In this document: in pieces, positions 21,475 to 33,049 of the stretch | Layout: each line of letters begins with the position of its first letter | Position numbering within the stretch: the first letter of the stretch is position 1 | The notes under the pieces: generated by a model | The model's input: the letters and a program-made list of their open reading frames with translations, nothing else | Databases searched by the model: none | What the model was told of the DNA's origin: nothing | Position numbers and translations under genes: made by a program | Assembly (NCBI GenBank): GCA_029706075.1 | Contig: JAINUG010000007.1 | Span: 9,735,501-9,799,500, forward strand | Source: Aldrovandia affinis | Taxonomy: Eukaryota; Chordata; Actinopteri; Notacanthiformes; Halosauridae | Length of the DNA stretch: 64,000 nucleotides | Direction of reading: 5' to 3'

Positions 21475-21840
21475 AACAGCATTTTATAAATCCTTTTAGA
21501 TGGTCAAGATGAACAAGATTGATCATGAACGGGTCTAGTCTGCAAGCAAGAACCATGGCAAAATGTTTTATGTCAGCAATAAACAGGTATAGTGGACGAT
21601 AGTTTTTACAAAGACGAGGGCCTTTTTCAGTAACAGTGAAATGATGACTATTTGAGCTGTACGTTTCTGCTGCAAAGTTAAACATATTTTGCAACATTGG
21701 GCCTAAATGAGGCCAAAATAAACAATAAAATGTGGGAGGCATACCTTCAATTCCTGGAGATGTTCCCCTATTTATAGACAGAGCTGCATGTTTAACTGCC
21801 CCTTCAATGTGATAGGCGAGTCCAGAGATGATCATCATCA
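21475..21840 (-). pseudogene. L1-clade reverse transcriptase fragment
   Basis: The minus strand reads INRGTSPGIEGMPPTFYCLF, then NYRPLYLFIADIKHFAMVLA, CRLDPFMINLVHLD and KGFIK. These match the L1-type RT blocks GKSPGxDGxPxEFY, NYRPISLLNxDxKxLxKxLAxRL and HPDQxGFI. It is a third LINE lineage in this window, besides L2 and CR1/Rex1. The frame is open, but only about 120 residues of the RT remain. Confidence 0.75.
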
Positions 21841-22179
21841 TCACCATCAGCATTACTATCATCACAATGTGATAGGGGAGTCCACAGACAGCTGATGCCA
21901 TCTGCCGAGAGACATTTTATAACATTTCACCATTAGCTTATTTGATAATGGCAATATTAGGAAACTGTATATTTGTTTTAAGTCTGAGTGCCAGAATGAC
22001 TGGGTAAAATGAAAGCACAATGATCTTTCCTCAATAGACCCCACTCTTGATTAGCTTCTGGAGAAACTCCAGAATACATGTCATGTTCAAGAATAGAAAG
22101 TCTTGTTTAAAGTTCTTGAATTCTACAAAATCTTACTTTATTAAGATTGGCTGATACATGGACTATCCAGACTTACAGG

Positions 22180-22490
22180 TAGCTGCCGAAATAAAGTAAA
22201 CACTTGAGTAAATGAGGGATACAAAGTATATTGAAAGCAGGTGCTTCCACACAGATGTGGTTCCTGAGTTAATTTAGCAATTAACATCCCATCATGCTTA
22301 GAGTCACGTATACAAATGTTGGACAGGCCCATTATTTTGGCTACCATGACTAGAAGAAGAGTTCTCAGTGCCTTTGAAGGAGGGGTGATTGTTGGGGCAT
22401 ATTTGGTAGGAGTTGACGAAGACTCAACTTGTTGATGTTTCACAAGGAACAGTGGCTAAGGTGGTGTTCACACGGAAGTCTGAGGGAAAG
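22180..22490 (+). mobile_element. Tc1-like N-terminal fragment
   Basis: An ATG at about 22345 reads MTRRRVLSAFEGGVIVGAYL, an HTH region known from Tc1-like transposases (DFERGVIVGARLAG type). A frame change and stop follow within 40 codons. The upstream 160 bases (CAGGTAGCTGCCGAAATAAA) look like the element's left region. It stops at the next Tc1 element, which starts at 22496. Confidence 0.7.
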
Positions 22491-22495
22491 ACATA

Positions 22496-23700
22496 CAGTA
22501 GGCTCCATTTTTATTCACACCCTTGATAAAGAAAAACAAAAGAGATCCTACAAATGAACTAAGTAATGAGGTGTATTTTATGCAAAAAAAATCTGAAAAT
22601 TCCAAACCTACATTACCAATAGACTTGTTCAGAAAAACATTTTGTTTTATTTTTTAAAAAGTAATCCAACAAAAACTCATCTTCATAAATATACAACTTG
22701 TTTGCAGTTCATTGGAATGTTATGGAACTACACAGTGGCGTACAATGGTTTCCTGTTTCTCTAGGGCATAAAAAGTCAGGTCAGCCATCATCATGGTGAA
22801 AGGCAAAGAACTCCCTGAATGCATCAGATTAAAGGTTATTGACCTCTACAGATCAGGAGATGGCTACAAAAAAATGAAAAAGTTAAAAGATACCGCTTTC
22901 CACTGTTGTGTCAATTATTATGAATTTTAAGGCCACTGGAACAGTGGCTAACCTGTCAGGTAGGGGACACAAGTCTATCTTCCCCCCACGTGTAGTGAGA
23001 CAGATGGTTCGAGAGGCAAAAAGATCTCAAGGAGTACAGTTCAAGATCTCCAAAACAACTTGTCATCTTGGGGTTACAAGGTGTCTAAAGCTACCATTCG
23101 ATGACGCCTACATGACAATGGCCTTATGTTTGGTTATGTTATGTTTGGCATCCAAATAATGCAAGTAATGTTGAAAAGCACCTCATGCCTAGGGTAAAAC
23201 ATGGCGGTGGATCTTTAATGCTTTGCGGTTGTTTTGCATCCACAGGCCCTGGGGCCCTATTAGAATAGATAGAACCATGAACTCCAGCATGTACCAAGAC
23301 ATTTTGTCCAAAAACCTTGTTCCCTCTGCCAGGAAGCTACACCTTGGCCACAGATGGACCTTCCAACAAAACAACAATCCCAAACATACAGAAACTAAGA
23401 AATGGTTGACAGAGCACAAGATCAATGTCCTGACGTGGCCATCTCAGTCTCCAGATCTGAAGCCAATTGAACATTTGTGGTTTGAACTCCACAGAAAAGC
23501 AGTCCACAAACGTTAACCCAAGAATCTGAACGAACTAGAACAATTCTGCATGGAGGAATGGTTGAGGATCCCCCCCCAAGAAGTTCCATAACCTCATACG
23601 ACACTACAGAAGGTGACTACTTGCTCTTATAATGGACAAGGGAGGAATCACAAAGTATTGATAACAAGTGTGTGAATATTTGTGATTCTTGATTTTTCTG
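22496..23700 (+). mobile_element. Tc1-like transposon, decayed
   Basis: A TA at 22494-22495 precedes the left tip CAGTAGGCTCCATTTTTATT. The transposase gene is on the + strand. I did not find a clean right inverted repeat, so the right limit is approximate. Confidence 0.75.
22793..23630 (+). pseudogene. Tc1-like transposase, decayed, catalytic Asp changed
   Basis: The start MVKGKELPECIRLKVIDLYR begins the HTH region. Stops and frame changes follow from about 22910. The catalytic half is best seen at 23223-23516. The motif that is normally QQDNDPKHT reads QQNNNPKHT here, so the second catalytic Asp is Asn, while SPDLKPIEHLW keeps the Glu. A product could not catalyse transposition. Confidence 0.85.
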
Positions 23701-24455
23701 GGGGAAAAATAATAATTTGTGAACCGTTCAATTGTGGTTCGTGCCAATGCATTATTATTAAAGAATATAATTTTCTGAAATTTTGGAGCATAAAGTATAC
23801 ATATGTTGGTGTGTATGTTTGGGAGGGGAAAGTGCCCTCTTTTAGTGAGAATTTCTACCATTAGCTATTTTCTCAAGGGGTCTGTCTGCAGGTTATATCA
23901 GTCTATGGTTGGAGCTCATGCCATACACCCCAAGCCACAAACTGCACAGTTAATGTATCATGATTGTTATCACCTAATCAAGATGGCATTCGGAAACCCT
24001 AAATTTAACTTAAAGGGGAAAATGCTGATGATCAGATGGGCCATAATGAACCAATCCCTCGCCTTTAGTGTTCTTAAACCAACCTCTTTTACAACTGCAC
24101 TACAGTTGAGCCATCGTCTCTTATCACAAAACCACTAGAATAGACAAGGACATGCATTAATGTGTTTTTGTCTTGAAACCTCACCAAACTAGCACATAAC
24201 ACCCTGCGTTTAAGATAAGAGGTAGACTAGGCGGACGAAAACACAAATAAACTATCACACACAAAACTTGCACATCGCTCAATGACTGATTGACACCCCC
24301 CCTCCCCCATTGCGCTGCGCCTTTATTGCCAACCACGAAACTACCGAACTGGGTAAAGGCGAGAAATATTCTGTTTGCAATGGCCGAAACTAGCAATTAC
24401 ACTACCGTCCATGTGCGTTTTCGCTACTGTCCTCCCCAAACTAGAGCCCTAGATT
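23701..24455. other. No gene recognised
   Basis: AT-rich sequence, then slightly GC-richer unique sequence at 24290-24440 that hosts the SINE insertion at 24456. I found no supportable coding exon. Confidence 0.5.
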
Positions 24456-24821
24456 CCATCCATCCATCCATCCATTATCTAAGCCGCTTATTCCTGGTCA
24501 GGGTCGCGGGGGGCTGGAGCCTATCCCAGCATGCGTTCCGGGCGAGAGGCAGGAATACACCCTGGACAGGTCGCCAATCCATCGCAGGGCACACACACAC
24601 CATTCACTCACACACTCATACCTACGGGCAATTTAGACTCTCCAATTAGCCTAACGTGCATGTCTTTGGACTGTGGGAGGAAACCGGAGTACCCGGAGGA
24701 AACCCACGCGGACACGGGGAGAACATGCAAACTCTGCACAGAAAGGCCCCCGGCCTGGATTCGAACCCGAGACCTTCTTGCTGTGAGGCGACAGTGCTAT
24801 CCACTGCACCACCATGCCGCT
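24456..24821 (-). mobile_element. tRNA-derived SINE (type C), minus strand, with 12-bp TSD
   Basis: On the minus strand the head contains GGTGGTGCAGTGGATAGCAC (A-box region) and GGGTTCGAATCC (B box). The body includes CGGAGTACCCGGAGGAAACC on the + strand. The 3' end is a GGAT repeat. The flanking duplication GAGCCCTAGATT lies at 24444-24455 and 24822-24833, consistent with LINE-driven insertion. Further copies are at 30609-30935 and 35325-35690. Confidence 0.92.
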
Positions 24822-24833
24822 GAGCCCTAGATT

Positions 24834-25430
24834 ATGCGATTAAAGTAAATTACATCAGACACAGGTCTTGATACAGTATACAGCAGGAAATCATGTATTT
24901 ACAAATCAATATGTCATCCTTACAAAATTAATTGTAAAAACATTGAATCTCTGTCAATCAGAAAAGGAATTACTCAACCACAGAAATGAATGGCATCTTT
25001 TTAAAAAGGATTAAAGGCAAATATGTTCTCTAATGTCCCTGGCCCTCTGAACATAAAAAGGCACATTCACATGGATTGCTGTACATCCCTAATGGAGCAG
25101 CCCAGATCTATTTTTTTTTCTGGTTCAAAGCAGATGTTTAGAGCCATGAAAAAATGAGACACTTTGAACTGAATTCTGGGTAAACTCAAACAGCCCATTC
25201 TGTGGGAAGCCATTGTGACAGGTCAGAACATGGCACACCACGCTTCTATATTAAGATAAAGCAGACCCCCCAACATTTCAAAGATATGAACATGAGCCAT
25301 TACCTAACTACAAAATATTGACTCCATACACAAGCCAAATAAAAATGAAACAATTTAAACAAAAGACATATATAAATATATAATAAATATATAAAGAAAG
25401 CCTGGTTTGTGACCAATTATTATTATTTAT
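24834..25430. other. No gene recognised
   Basis: AT-rich intergenic sequence without a repeat or coding frame that I can support. Confidence 0.5.
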
Positions 25431-25431
25431 T

Positions 25432-25720
25432 TTTTTCTCCCAATTTGGAATGCCCAATTGTATTCTAGACCATCTTCACTGCAACCTCCATTGTCAATCA
25501 GGAAAGCATGGACAAGCATTGTACTGGCAGAGTGTGGGCACCCAATGGACCCGCGGGGGTTGCTGGTGTGTGATGAGACACGGGCAACCCTACCTGGGCG
25601 ATGTTACCACAAATTATTGCAGGGCTGCTGGCCATAGTTGGCACTGGCATGGTCTGGATTTGATACCATCCACACACTAGAACAGTGCCTTAACAGGATA
25701 AGCCACCCAGCAGCCCAGTT
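25432..25720 (-). mobile_element. Degenerate tRNA-derived SINE, minus strand
   Basis: Read on the minus strand it starts GGGCTGCTGGGTGGCTTATC, a tRNA-like A-box region. It ends with the tail CCAAATTGGGAGAAAAAAAT, the same tail as the type A and B SINEs. The body is diverged. Confidence 0.6.
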
Positions 25721-26342
25721 TACTACAGTTCTAAATTATTACTACCTGGAAATCTGTAAATGAAAGCAAACATTTTCAAATATAGTGCTGTAATTTGACT
25801 GCAAATGACTGTCAAGATTCAACGACAGGAAACTGACCCATACTACATGACTAAGGGGTTCAGGTTTACATCCTGTATACAGTATATGGGCCATTCTACC
25901 GTATATATATTGTACCATATCTAAAGTACATATATCTAGTAAAAGTACCGTCAATTTTTATATTGTATTTTCAGACTCTTTTGGAATGTTTTTCCTCTCC
26001 CACTAATTGTCACTACCGAAACATAGTAATACACTGTAGTAAAAAGTATTATATTAACCTGTTAAGATTGTGTTTCCTTCCCTTCTCTAAAGAGTATTTT
26101 TACACATTTTTCTTGAAGGTTTTCACAATTAAATAAATAAAAATGCCTTTTTTCCAAATTTCAAAGTTCAATTTATACAATTCATCAAAATCTAAATGCA
26201 ATCTTTCTCTGTAAAATGCATAACACTGATCATATTGATTTCAGAGTTAATGATTGATGAAATGGAACATACATTTAACCAATCAGTATCATAACATTTT
26301 AGTTTATAACTCAATATACTTTATTTTTTACAAAACACCCAG

Positions 26343-26377
26343 TGTTTCGGTAGTGACTGCACTGTTTCGGTAGTGAC
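26343..26377 (+). repeat. Tandem pair of TGTTTCGGTAGTGAC
   Basis: Two exact 15-base copies start at 26343 and 26363, a 20-bp period (about two helical turns). An inverse copy, TGTCACTACCGAAACA, lies at 26009-26024. Confidence 0.95.
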
Positions 26378-26802
26378 CACAGTATTTTGTTTGCAAGGTT
26401 GTATCATATTCCCTTGGTTGTATCAACCTTATTGCTTAATCTTAACTCATAACATGCCTTATGTTGGGAATATTACAAACACAAATGTTTTGTGGTCAAT
26501 AAAATAATTTTATTTTTGAAGACAACAATTGTTCATCCATAACCATTTAAAGTACAAACATTACTTATCAATGGAAAATAATTACCCAAGTGGGTTCAGT
26601 AAAAGAGAAGAAGAAGAAAACATTGACAAATAACATTGACAATAACATTATGCTGTTGCTGTCAGGCTTCTGAACGCCAACTAATGTATCCTCGAAAGGT
26701 CTGAAACAAATAGATTCAACATCTTAAAGAAAAATACACCAGAAAGTGATATACAGTTGAATCTGAATGAATGAACTGATCATGAACACAAATTTCATCT
26801 CT

Positions 26803-26816
26803 TGCGCGCGCGAGCG

Positions 26817-26855
<39 letters not shown>
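26803..26855. repeat. (CG)/(CA)n microsatellite
   Basis: A short GCGCGCGCGAGCGCACGC tract is followed by about 17 CA units, inside the 25887-28095 element. Confidence 0.95.
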
Positions 26856-26856
<1 letters not shown>

Positions 26857-27100
26857 AAAACATCTATGCAAAGGTGTCAAAAGAGGTGTCAAATTCCATC
26901 ATCTCTCACTCAGTCAAAAATGTCCGCTAGCCGCGATGCTAATTTTCGCTATGTTAAACTCCATTGACTTATGCTAAAAATGTTAGCGATCTAAAAGTCC
27001 GCTATTTTTTGCTTTTGGGGTCTTTCAGGATGGACGAGAGGTGCCTCCAAGGCAATGGTAAGGGAAACACTAAAATAGATGATTGAACATTCCATTTTGC

Positions 27101-27602
27101 TTGCATAACTAAAGAATGCTAGCAAGCACATGGCTAGCAAACAGCTTTGAAAACATCATATTTTGCATAAAACCCCAAAAAGTTTACTTTATTGAAGAGA
27201 ATATGTGTTCCATTCTTAAAGTTACACACTGATTTTCAGACTTTGGAACACATTTGTTTCAAAATGATGGGATTTAACTACTTACCATTCCATTTTGTCA
27301 CTACCGAAATTATCACGTCACTACCGAAACTTTACCATGTGTTTAGGTAGTGACAGTTTTGGTAGTGACAATTCTAGCTAACTTTGAGCATAACTAAAGA
27401 ATGCTAGCAAGCACATGGCTAGCATACACATCTTTGAAGAGGTGTACACACATAAAAACATAATATTTTGCATAAAACCCCCAAAAGTTTACTTAATTGA
27501 AGAGAATATGTGTTCGGTGGTGACAATTCTTAAAGTTACACACCGATTTTCAGACTTTGGAACACATTTATTTCAAAAGTATGGGATTTAGCTACTTACC
27601 AT
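27101..27602. repeat. Duplicated about 200-bp block with motif cluster between
   Basis: The block 27101-27290 (TTGCATAACTAAAGAATGCT through CTTACCATTC) recurs at 27388-27602 with small insertions. Between the copies are four motif copies: two inverse (GTCACTACCGAAA at 27297 and 27317, again 20 bp apart) and two direct degenerate ones (about 27343-27354 and 27358-27370). Confidence 0.9.
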
Positions 27603-28099
27603 GCAGCCATGAGGGACAGGGAGGCAGTGTCACTGCCTGGTCAAAAATACAGGGGTGTGGCTAAAAAACAGGCTCAGCCAATCGACTAAAACTCTTGGGT
27701 TTCGGTAGTGACATGAAAACTTGGGACAAGATTTTTTTAGTATAGTTTTTTTATTTAAAAATTAAACCCACAATAAATCTAAATCTTTCAACTTCTGTTT
27801 AAACTTAATCATAAAGATCTTTGAAATTACACCATTGAACAAAATCTAAAAAATGTTTTAAGTGTTATTTACATACATTTAAATTTAGGGGTCAGGGTTT
27901 GGGACAGCTACTTCCCAATAGAAAGTACCCTATAAATGATGTTTTTAGCTTATCACTATCTCATTTAATTCCTTGGGGTTAAATAGATGATATCATATTC
28001 TTAGTAAATATCTATGTCTGAATACTTAATTGTTTTGTTAAATAGTTTTTCTTGTTCTGGGACCGCACTTTGAACAAATTCGGTAGAATGCCCCATATA

Positions 28100-29350
28100 G
28101 CACATCTTTATCATCAAAACAACAGCACGCCAGATGCCCACAGGCTAGCAGCTGTCCTCAGCTAAGATTCGCCCCTCCTTTGATTGGTGCTAGCTCCTTC
28201 CTGTAGTACTGTATGACTTGCAGGGTGTAAAATAGTCACTGGCTCACAGGAAAGTGTAATTCACACACAAAGGTCAGATCCAGTGCTCCTTATACCAGTA
28301 TGGATGGCACAGAGGTGCAATTAGGAGAAAAAGAAAAGGAAAAAATAAATTGTTTACAAAAAATGGCTACCAGCAATAGTAACTTACATTGCAAACAAAA
28401 TAACACATTTCAAAATAATACATTTTTGACAAACAGTGGTTAATTGTTTGCACAGTGGCCATGATGAGTCCCCCTCCCAAAATATCTCAACTATAAGATC
28501 ATCATGACTATGCCATGACATTTATGAACATGTCATTGGCATCATAGAGATGAAAGTTCAGCAAATGTAAGGGTGAATTGATCCTCTCACACGGTCTTTG
28601 ATACTCAACAGTGGGACCCCGTCTCACTCCTGCTTTGATTAGGAGCACAAATAACAGCTCATGCCCTGAGAAAGTGAAAGGAGACAGGACCCTTGCTATA
28701 TGCTGGTGACCTTGTTTGGTATGAATGCTGGTGATGAACTGAGTAATACAGAGTTGACAGAGGGAAAGACTGCCAGGGTAATTGCAATATAATGGCAGCT
28801 CCACTCCTATTCAGGATACCTAGTACTGGCTGCTCAATTACACAGGTGTTCTTTTCTGTAATTTTCCCTCTCAAAGGTGGCATATGTGAAGATGCTGAAA
28901 ATCTCGAAATCCCAGAGCTTTACTGATAATAGCTTTGAGGAAAATGTGTCAGAACAATAGATTATTGAAGGGCATTGTCATGGCCCACTTAAATGCACAC
29001 ATTCATAGTGATTTAATACCGTCAGAAGAATATGGCAAATACTATATTATTTTTTTCATGTTTCATTAGGCAGGCCATTGTGCCCCCGTGCACATGGTAA
29101 GTACCCCGCGAAAAACTGAGATGTGAGTTCTTGTCAGCAGTCGGTGAAACACAGGGGGGTCTGACAGGGGGTCTGTAATTTGCATTGGAAAATGCTAGCT
29201 TTCACTAGCATCTGAGAGGACACAATTCACAATAAAGGCCCCCATCGAGTCCTTGGAAAATAAACTAAATCAAACAGCTGTCATGGCTTGCGATGTTGGC
29301 CGGCCGCAATCAACGCTTACAAAGACAACTCATCTCAGACCATTATAACC
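28100..29350. other. Unique intergenic sequence, no repeat recognised
   Basis: I recognise neither transposon nor coding exon here. The base composition is balanced compared with the AT-rich flanks, and the region could include conserved non-coding DNA. That is inference from lack of repeats only. Confidence 0.4.
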
Positions 29351-29354
29351 CTTA

Positions 29355-30490
29355 AAGTGTACATCTTTCGTTTAGAGAAATTGCAAAGAAGGCCAAGGTG
29401 TTAGTGAGTACAGTTTCCTACACCATCAAAAGGCACTTGGAAACTGGAGGAAACTGACAGGAAGAGGTCTGGCAGACCCAAAGCCACAACAGAATCAGAA
29501 GACAAGTTTCTGAGAGTCAACAGCTTGCGTGAAAGATGGCTCACAAGCTTCAAGCATTGCTTAACACTGGTCGAAGTAAGGAAGTCTGTTTCAACTGTGA
29601 AGAGAAGACTTCAAACTGCAGGTTTGACAGGTCGAGTGGCAGTAAGAAAGCCATTGCTAAGATGGCAAAATAAGAAAAAGAGGCTTGTCTGGGCCATGAA
29701 GCACCACCAGTGGACTACTGAAGACTGGAAGAAGGTCTTATGGACCGATAAATCTACATTTTAAATCTTCGATTCATCATGCAGGGTTTTTGTACGCCAT
29801 CGAGTAGGCGAAAGGATGGTTCCTCAGTCTGTGACACCAACTGTCAAACATGGAGGAGGAAACGTGATGGTCTGGGGCTCTTTTGCTGGATCCAGAGTCG
29901 GCGACTTGCACAGAGTGACTGGCACCCTGAACCAAAAGGGTTACCACAGAATTCTGCAGCGCCATGCAATACCGTCTGGTCTACACCTAGTTGGCCAGGG
30001 GTTCATCCTACAGCAAGATAATGACCCCAAATATACCTCCAGGCTATGTCAGAACTACCTTAGAAGAAAAGAACAAGACAGTAGGCTTCAAATCATGGAA
30101 TGGCCAGCACAGTCTCCAGACTTAAACCCCATCGAGCTGGTTTGGGATGAACTGGACAGAAGGGTGAAAGCAAAGCAACCTACAAGTGCAACACATTTGT
30201 GGGAACTTCTGCAACAGTGTTGGGAAGAACTTTCCGAACAATATTTGATTTCCGCTGTAGAAAGAATGTCACGAGTGTGTTCGGCTGTTATATCTGCAAA
30301 AGGTGGCTACTTTGATGAGTCAAAAATGTAGCTCAAATTTAGTTAAACAAAATCATTCCATGATTTCTTTTTTTATTTCCAATTGTTTATTTGTTCTATG
30401 CTTTAATTTCATACATTGAAACATTAAACTGCGTAAATTTCAATAAAAACTGGAAAAATTGAGGTGTTCTAAAACTTTTGACCGGTAGTG
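29355..30490 (+). mobile_element. Tc1-like transposon, 5' truncated
   Basis: The 3' tip AAAACTTTTGACCGGTAGTG lies at 30471-30490, followed by TA. The left inverted repeat is missing: the element begins inside the transposase HTH region near 29355. A left-end fragment of the same family (CACTACCGGTCAAAGATTTT) sits at 56357. Confidence 0.85.
29360..30331 (+). pseudogene. Tc1-like transposase, truncated and frameshifted
   Basis: The HTH remnant is near 29370-29450. The block 29525-29764 reads RSVSTVKRRLQTAGL-like text, then HHQWTTEDWKKVLWTDKSTF (first catalytic Asp), and ends at an in-frame TAA. After a frame change, 29816-30331 carries VTPTVKHGGGNVMVWGSFAG, FILQQDNDPKYT (second Asp) and SPDLNPIELVWDEL (Glu), and ends near the 3' inverted repeat. 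All three catalytic residues are present, but the HTH part is incomplete and the frame is broken. Confidence 0.9.
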
Positions 30491-30608
30491 TATATATACT
30501 ATATTATGTTATATTACAGATACTGATTCACATTGTATTACATTTATTACATTGGTACTTATTGTATCATCCCCCTTTATATATGTTTACAGAAACCACT
30601 TATACACG

Positions 30609-30935
30609 TGGGCAGCACGGTGGTGCAGTGGATAGCACTGTCGCCTCACAGCAAGAAGGTCTCGGGTTCGAATCCAGGCCGGGGGCCTTTCTTTGTGAAG
30701 TTTGCATGTTCTCCCAGTGTCCGCGTGGCTTTCCTCCGGGTACTCCGGTTTCTTCCCACAGTCCAAAGACATGCACGTTAGGCTAATTGGAGAGTCTAAA
30801 TTGCCCGTAGGTATGAGTGTGTGAGTGAATGGTGTATGTAGTGCCCTGCGATGGATTGGCGACCTGTCCAGGGTGTATTCCTGCCCCCCCGCGACCCTAA
30901 CTAGGAATAAGCGGCTGAAGATGAGATGAGATGAG
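30609..30935 (+). mobile_element. tRNA-derived SINE (type C) with 11-bp TSD
   Basis: The head GGTGGTGCAGTGGATAGCAC and B box GGTTCGAATCC are intact. The tail ends in GATGA repeats. The duplication ACTTATACACG flanks it at 30598-30608 and 30936-30946. It lies about 120 bp downstream of the Tc1 end. Confidence 0.93.
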
Positions 30936-30946
30936 ACTTATACACG

Positions 30947-33049
30947 CAATCTGTATAACATAACTCAAGCCCATGTCTGCACAGTTTTAAACCTGCTTCA
31001 ACCATACTCTCCCCTATTGCCTCTTATTGTGTCCTGACCGACGCCCCTGGGGCGAACAACTCCTCCGGTTAATTTAAAATCAGTTTGGTTATCGGTTACC
31101 TGACATTTCAACAGAAAGGTTTCACAGGGCTACCATAAAGAGCTGTGCTGTTTGAGTAACGAAGTGGGGGTTTTTTATGAAGTGTTTTATGAATTTATGA
31201 AGTGTTGTTTAAGCCTTTTATGTATTTTAATAAATGTTTTGATTTACACTAAGCTTAATGCTTAAATTATTGTAATTTGTCATGCATTATGGATTATGTA
31301 ATACAAGTAATTTAGTCAATTATTAAGTACTATTAATAACTTTGCCATAGCAAAATGGCAATTTTGTAATGTCTAATGAAGAGCCAGCGCTTGTAAAGAG
31401 CAAATTATGAGACTTGCTTTCACAACAATCAAATGGAGTATGTAATTGTATGGTTTCATGCAGGAATACTAAACTAAACTAAACTAGCATGTGTGTGTGT
31501 CCATTTCCTACTGAGAAAAGCATTTATATAAAAAACAGATATAGGTCCGGGAGGAGGTAAAGGAAAATACGTGTGGTACACGTTAGATTAGTTTAGTTTG
31601 TGTATTGTCATCAAAGCCACATATATGAAAAGATGTATATTGACAATATTAACTATGTTTCATTGATGCACTTGTGATGCTCCAGATATTGTGGCCAAAT
31701 GTCCCGCATTTTGACTTGGTGTCCCGCAACGATGGATGCCACATATAATATAACAAATATATCTGTTAAGTTATTATGTTATTCAGGAATATCCATTACC
31801 ACACTCAAAAATATTATCACCCCATGCCAATTAACATTGTTTCAGAATTATATCGCTGTTATTTTGATTATTACCATATTTTAAATAAAGTAAACTTTTA
31901 TGGATATAAATTATGGACATCAGCAATCGCTTAATTAGGCTATTATTTGTTTGTTATTATTACTCGTTGTAAGGCATCTCATCTCCCGTGCATCACATCC
32001 AACCTCTGTAATCGCTTAGGGCATATGCCCCACGATACACTGGCCAATTATGTAGCCTACATTTTATGGTAGTGAACATTTAATATTTAACATAACAAAC
32101 AGTACGCATACATACGTACATACATATATTTATTTTTAAAAACACATATTACACAATTACACGGGTGTAGAGAAGGTCCCTCTCATTCAAGTGCATTAAA
32201 CCACACCTTACAAGTGCAAGAGAAATTTAAAATTTTCGACGGCTTAAAGTGGCATTTACAGTACCGTCCAGGTGTCCAAAAATTAATGTTAGTTTGACAC
32301 AGAGGAACATAGGAGAAAGGTCATAAAAACCTGAGCTATACTTCTTGGCCAATGATGTGCAATGGTCGCTTTCTTTTCAGAAGCCATATTTAGGATTGGG
32401 AATTCAGCAACCCCTTTCATAAACTTATAGGCAAATTTGTGTGTATCAAGTGCCTATTGAGCTAATAAAATACATTAATGAATGCGTGGCCTTCTTTTCA
32501 GAGGTTATGTTTTTTAAATACCTTGGTTGACGCTGAGTGTTTGGATCTTCAGCCCACGTGGTTGTTCATTTGCGTATCTGATTATAAGAATAACTCTCGA
32601 AACTTTCTGGCAAGCTTGAAGCACTCTTAACTGCGACACCTACAATTATTCATCTCCCACATTGGTGAACCTTCACTCCTATACTCTTACCTTTCATTGT
32701 GGAATTGTGGAGTGGCTCTCTTATATTCTGCTAATGATTCCATTCAAAAGTCATGAGAAGACGAGTGTTCAATGAATGTGTGCATTGATGCATCAAGTAG
32801 ATATCCAGTATCCATAAATCTGCTCAGTTTGAAAATGCATCCATTTGTTTTGTTTTTTTATCTTTGACGCTCCAACGGAAATTCTCTTGTGAGTCCACCT
32901 GTGTATACTTACTAACTAGGATGAAAGCTACCAATAACTACTGCGCCAAAATGAATTTTTGCATCCTTAAAAGTGTAATTAATCAACCATGACTCAAAAG
33001 CATGTTGATGTTATCAATCTCCTGTAATTGTTCCTGCCAATCTAGCTAT
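30947..33049. other. AT-rich intergenic sequence, no gene recognised
   Basis: Long AT-rich stretch without supportable exons, repeat ends or RNA genes. A short AAACT repeat lies near 31470-31485. Confidence 0.5.

Larger units (their letters stand above)
25887..28095. mobile_element. Unassigned 2.2-kb terminal-inverted-repeat element
   Basis: The left tip TGGGCCATTCTACCG and the inverse of the right tip, TGGGGCATTCTACCG, match at 14 of 15 bases. A TATA stands on both sides (25883-25886 and 28096-28099), a possible 4-bp duplication. The interior is AT-rich with no long coding frame. It contains at least eight copies of TTTCGGTAGTGAC or close variants in both orientations, a (CA)n tract and a duplicated block of about 200 bp. 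The terminal CTACCG/CGGTAG is part of the same motif. I do not recognise the superfamily. Confidence 0.7.

Noticed and set aside
25887-28095. Regularly spaced short repeats resembling a CRISPR array
   Set aside because: Motif copies are few, in both orientations and irregular beyond the 20-bp pairs, and the genome is a vertebrate one.
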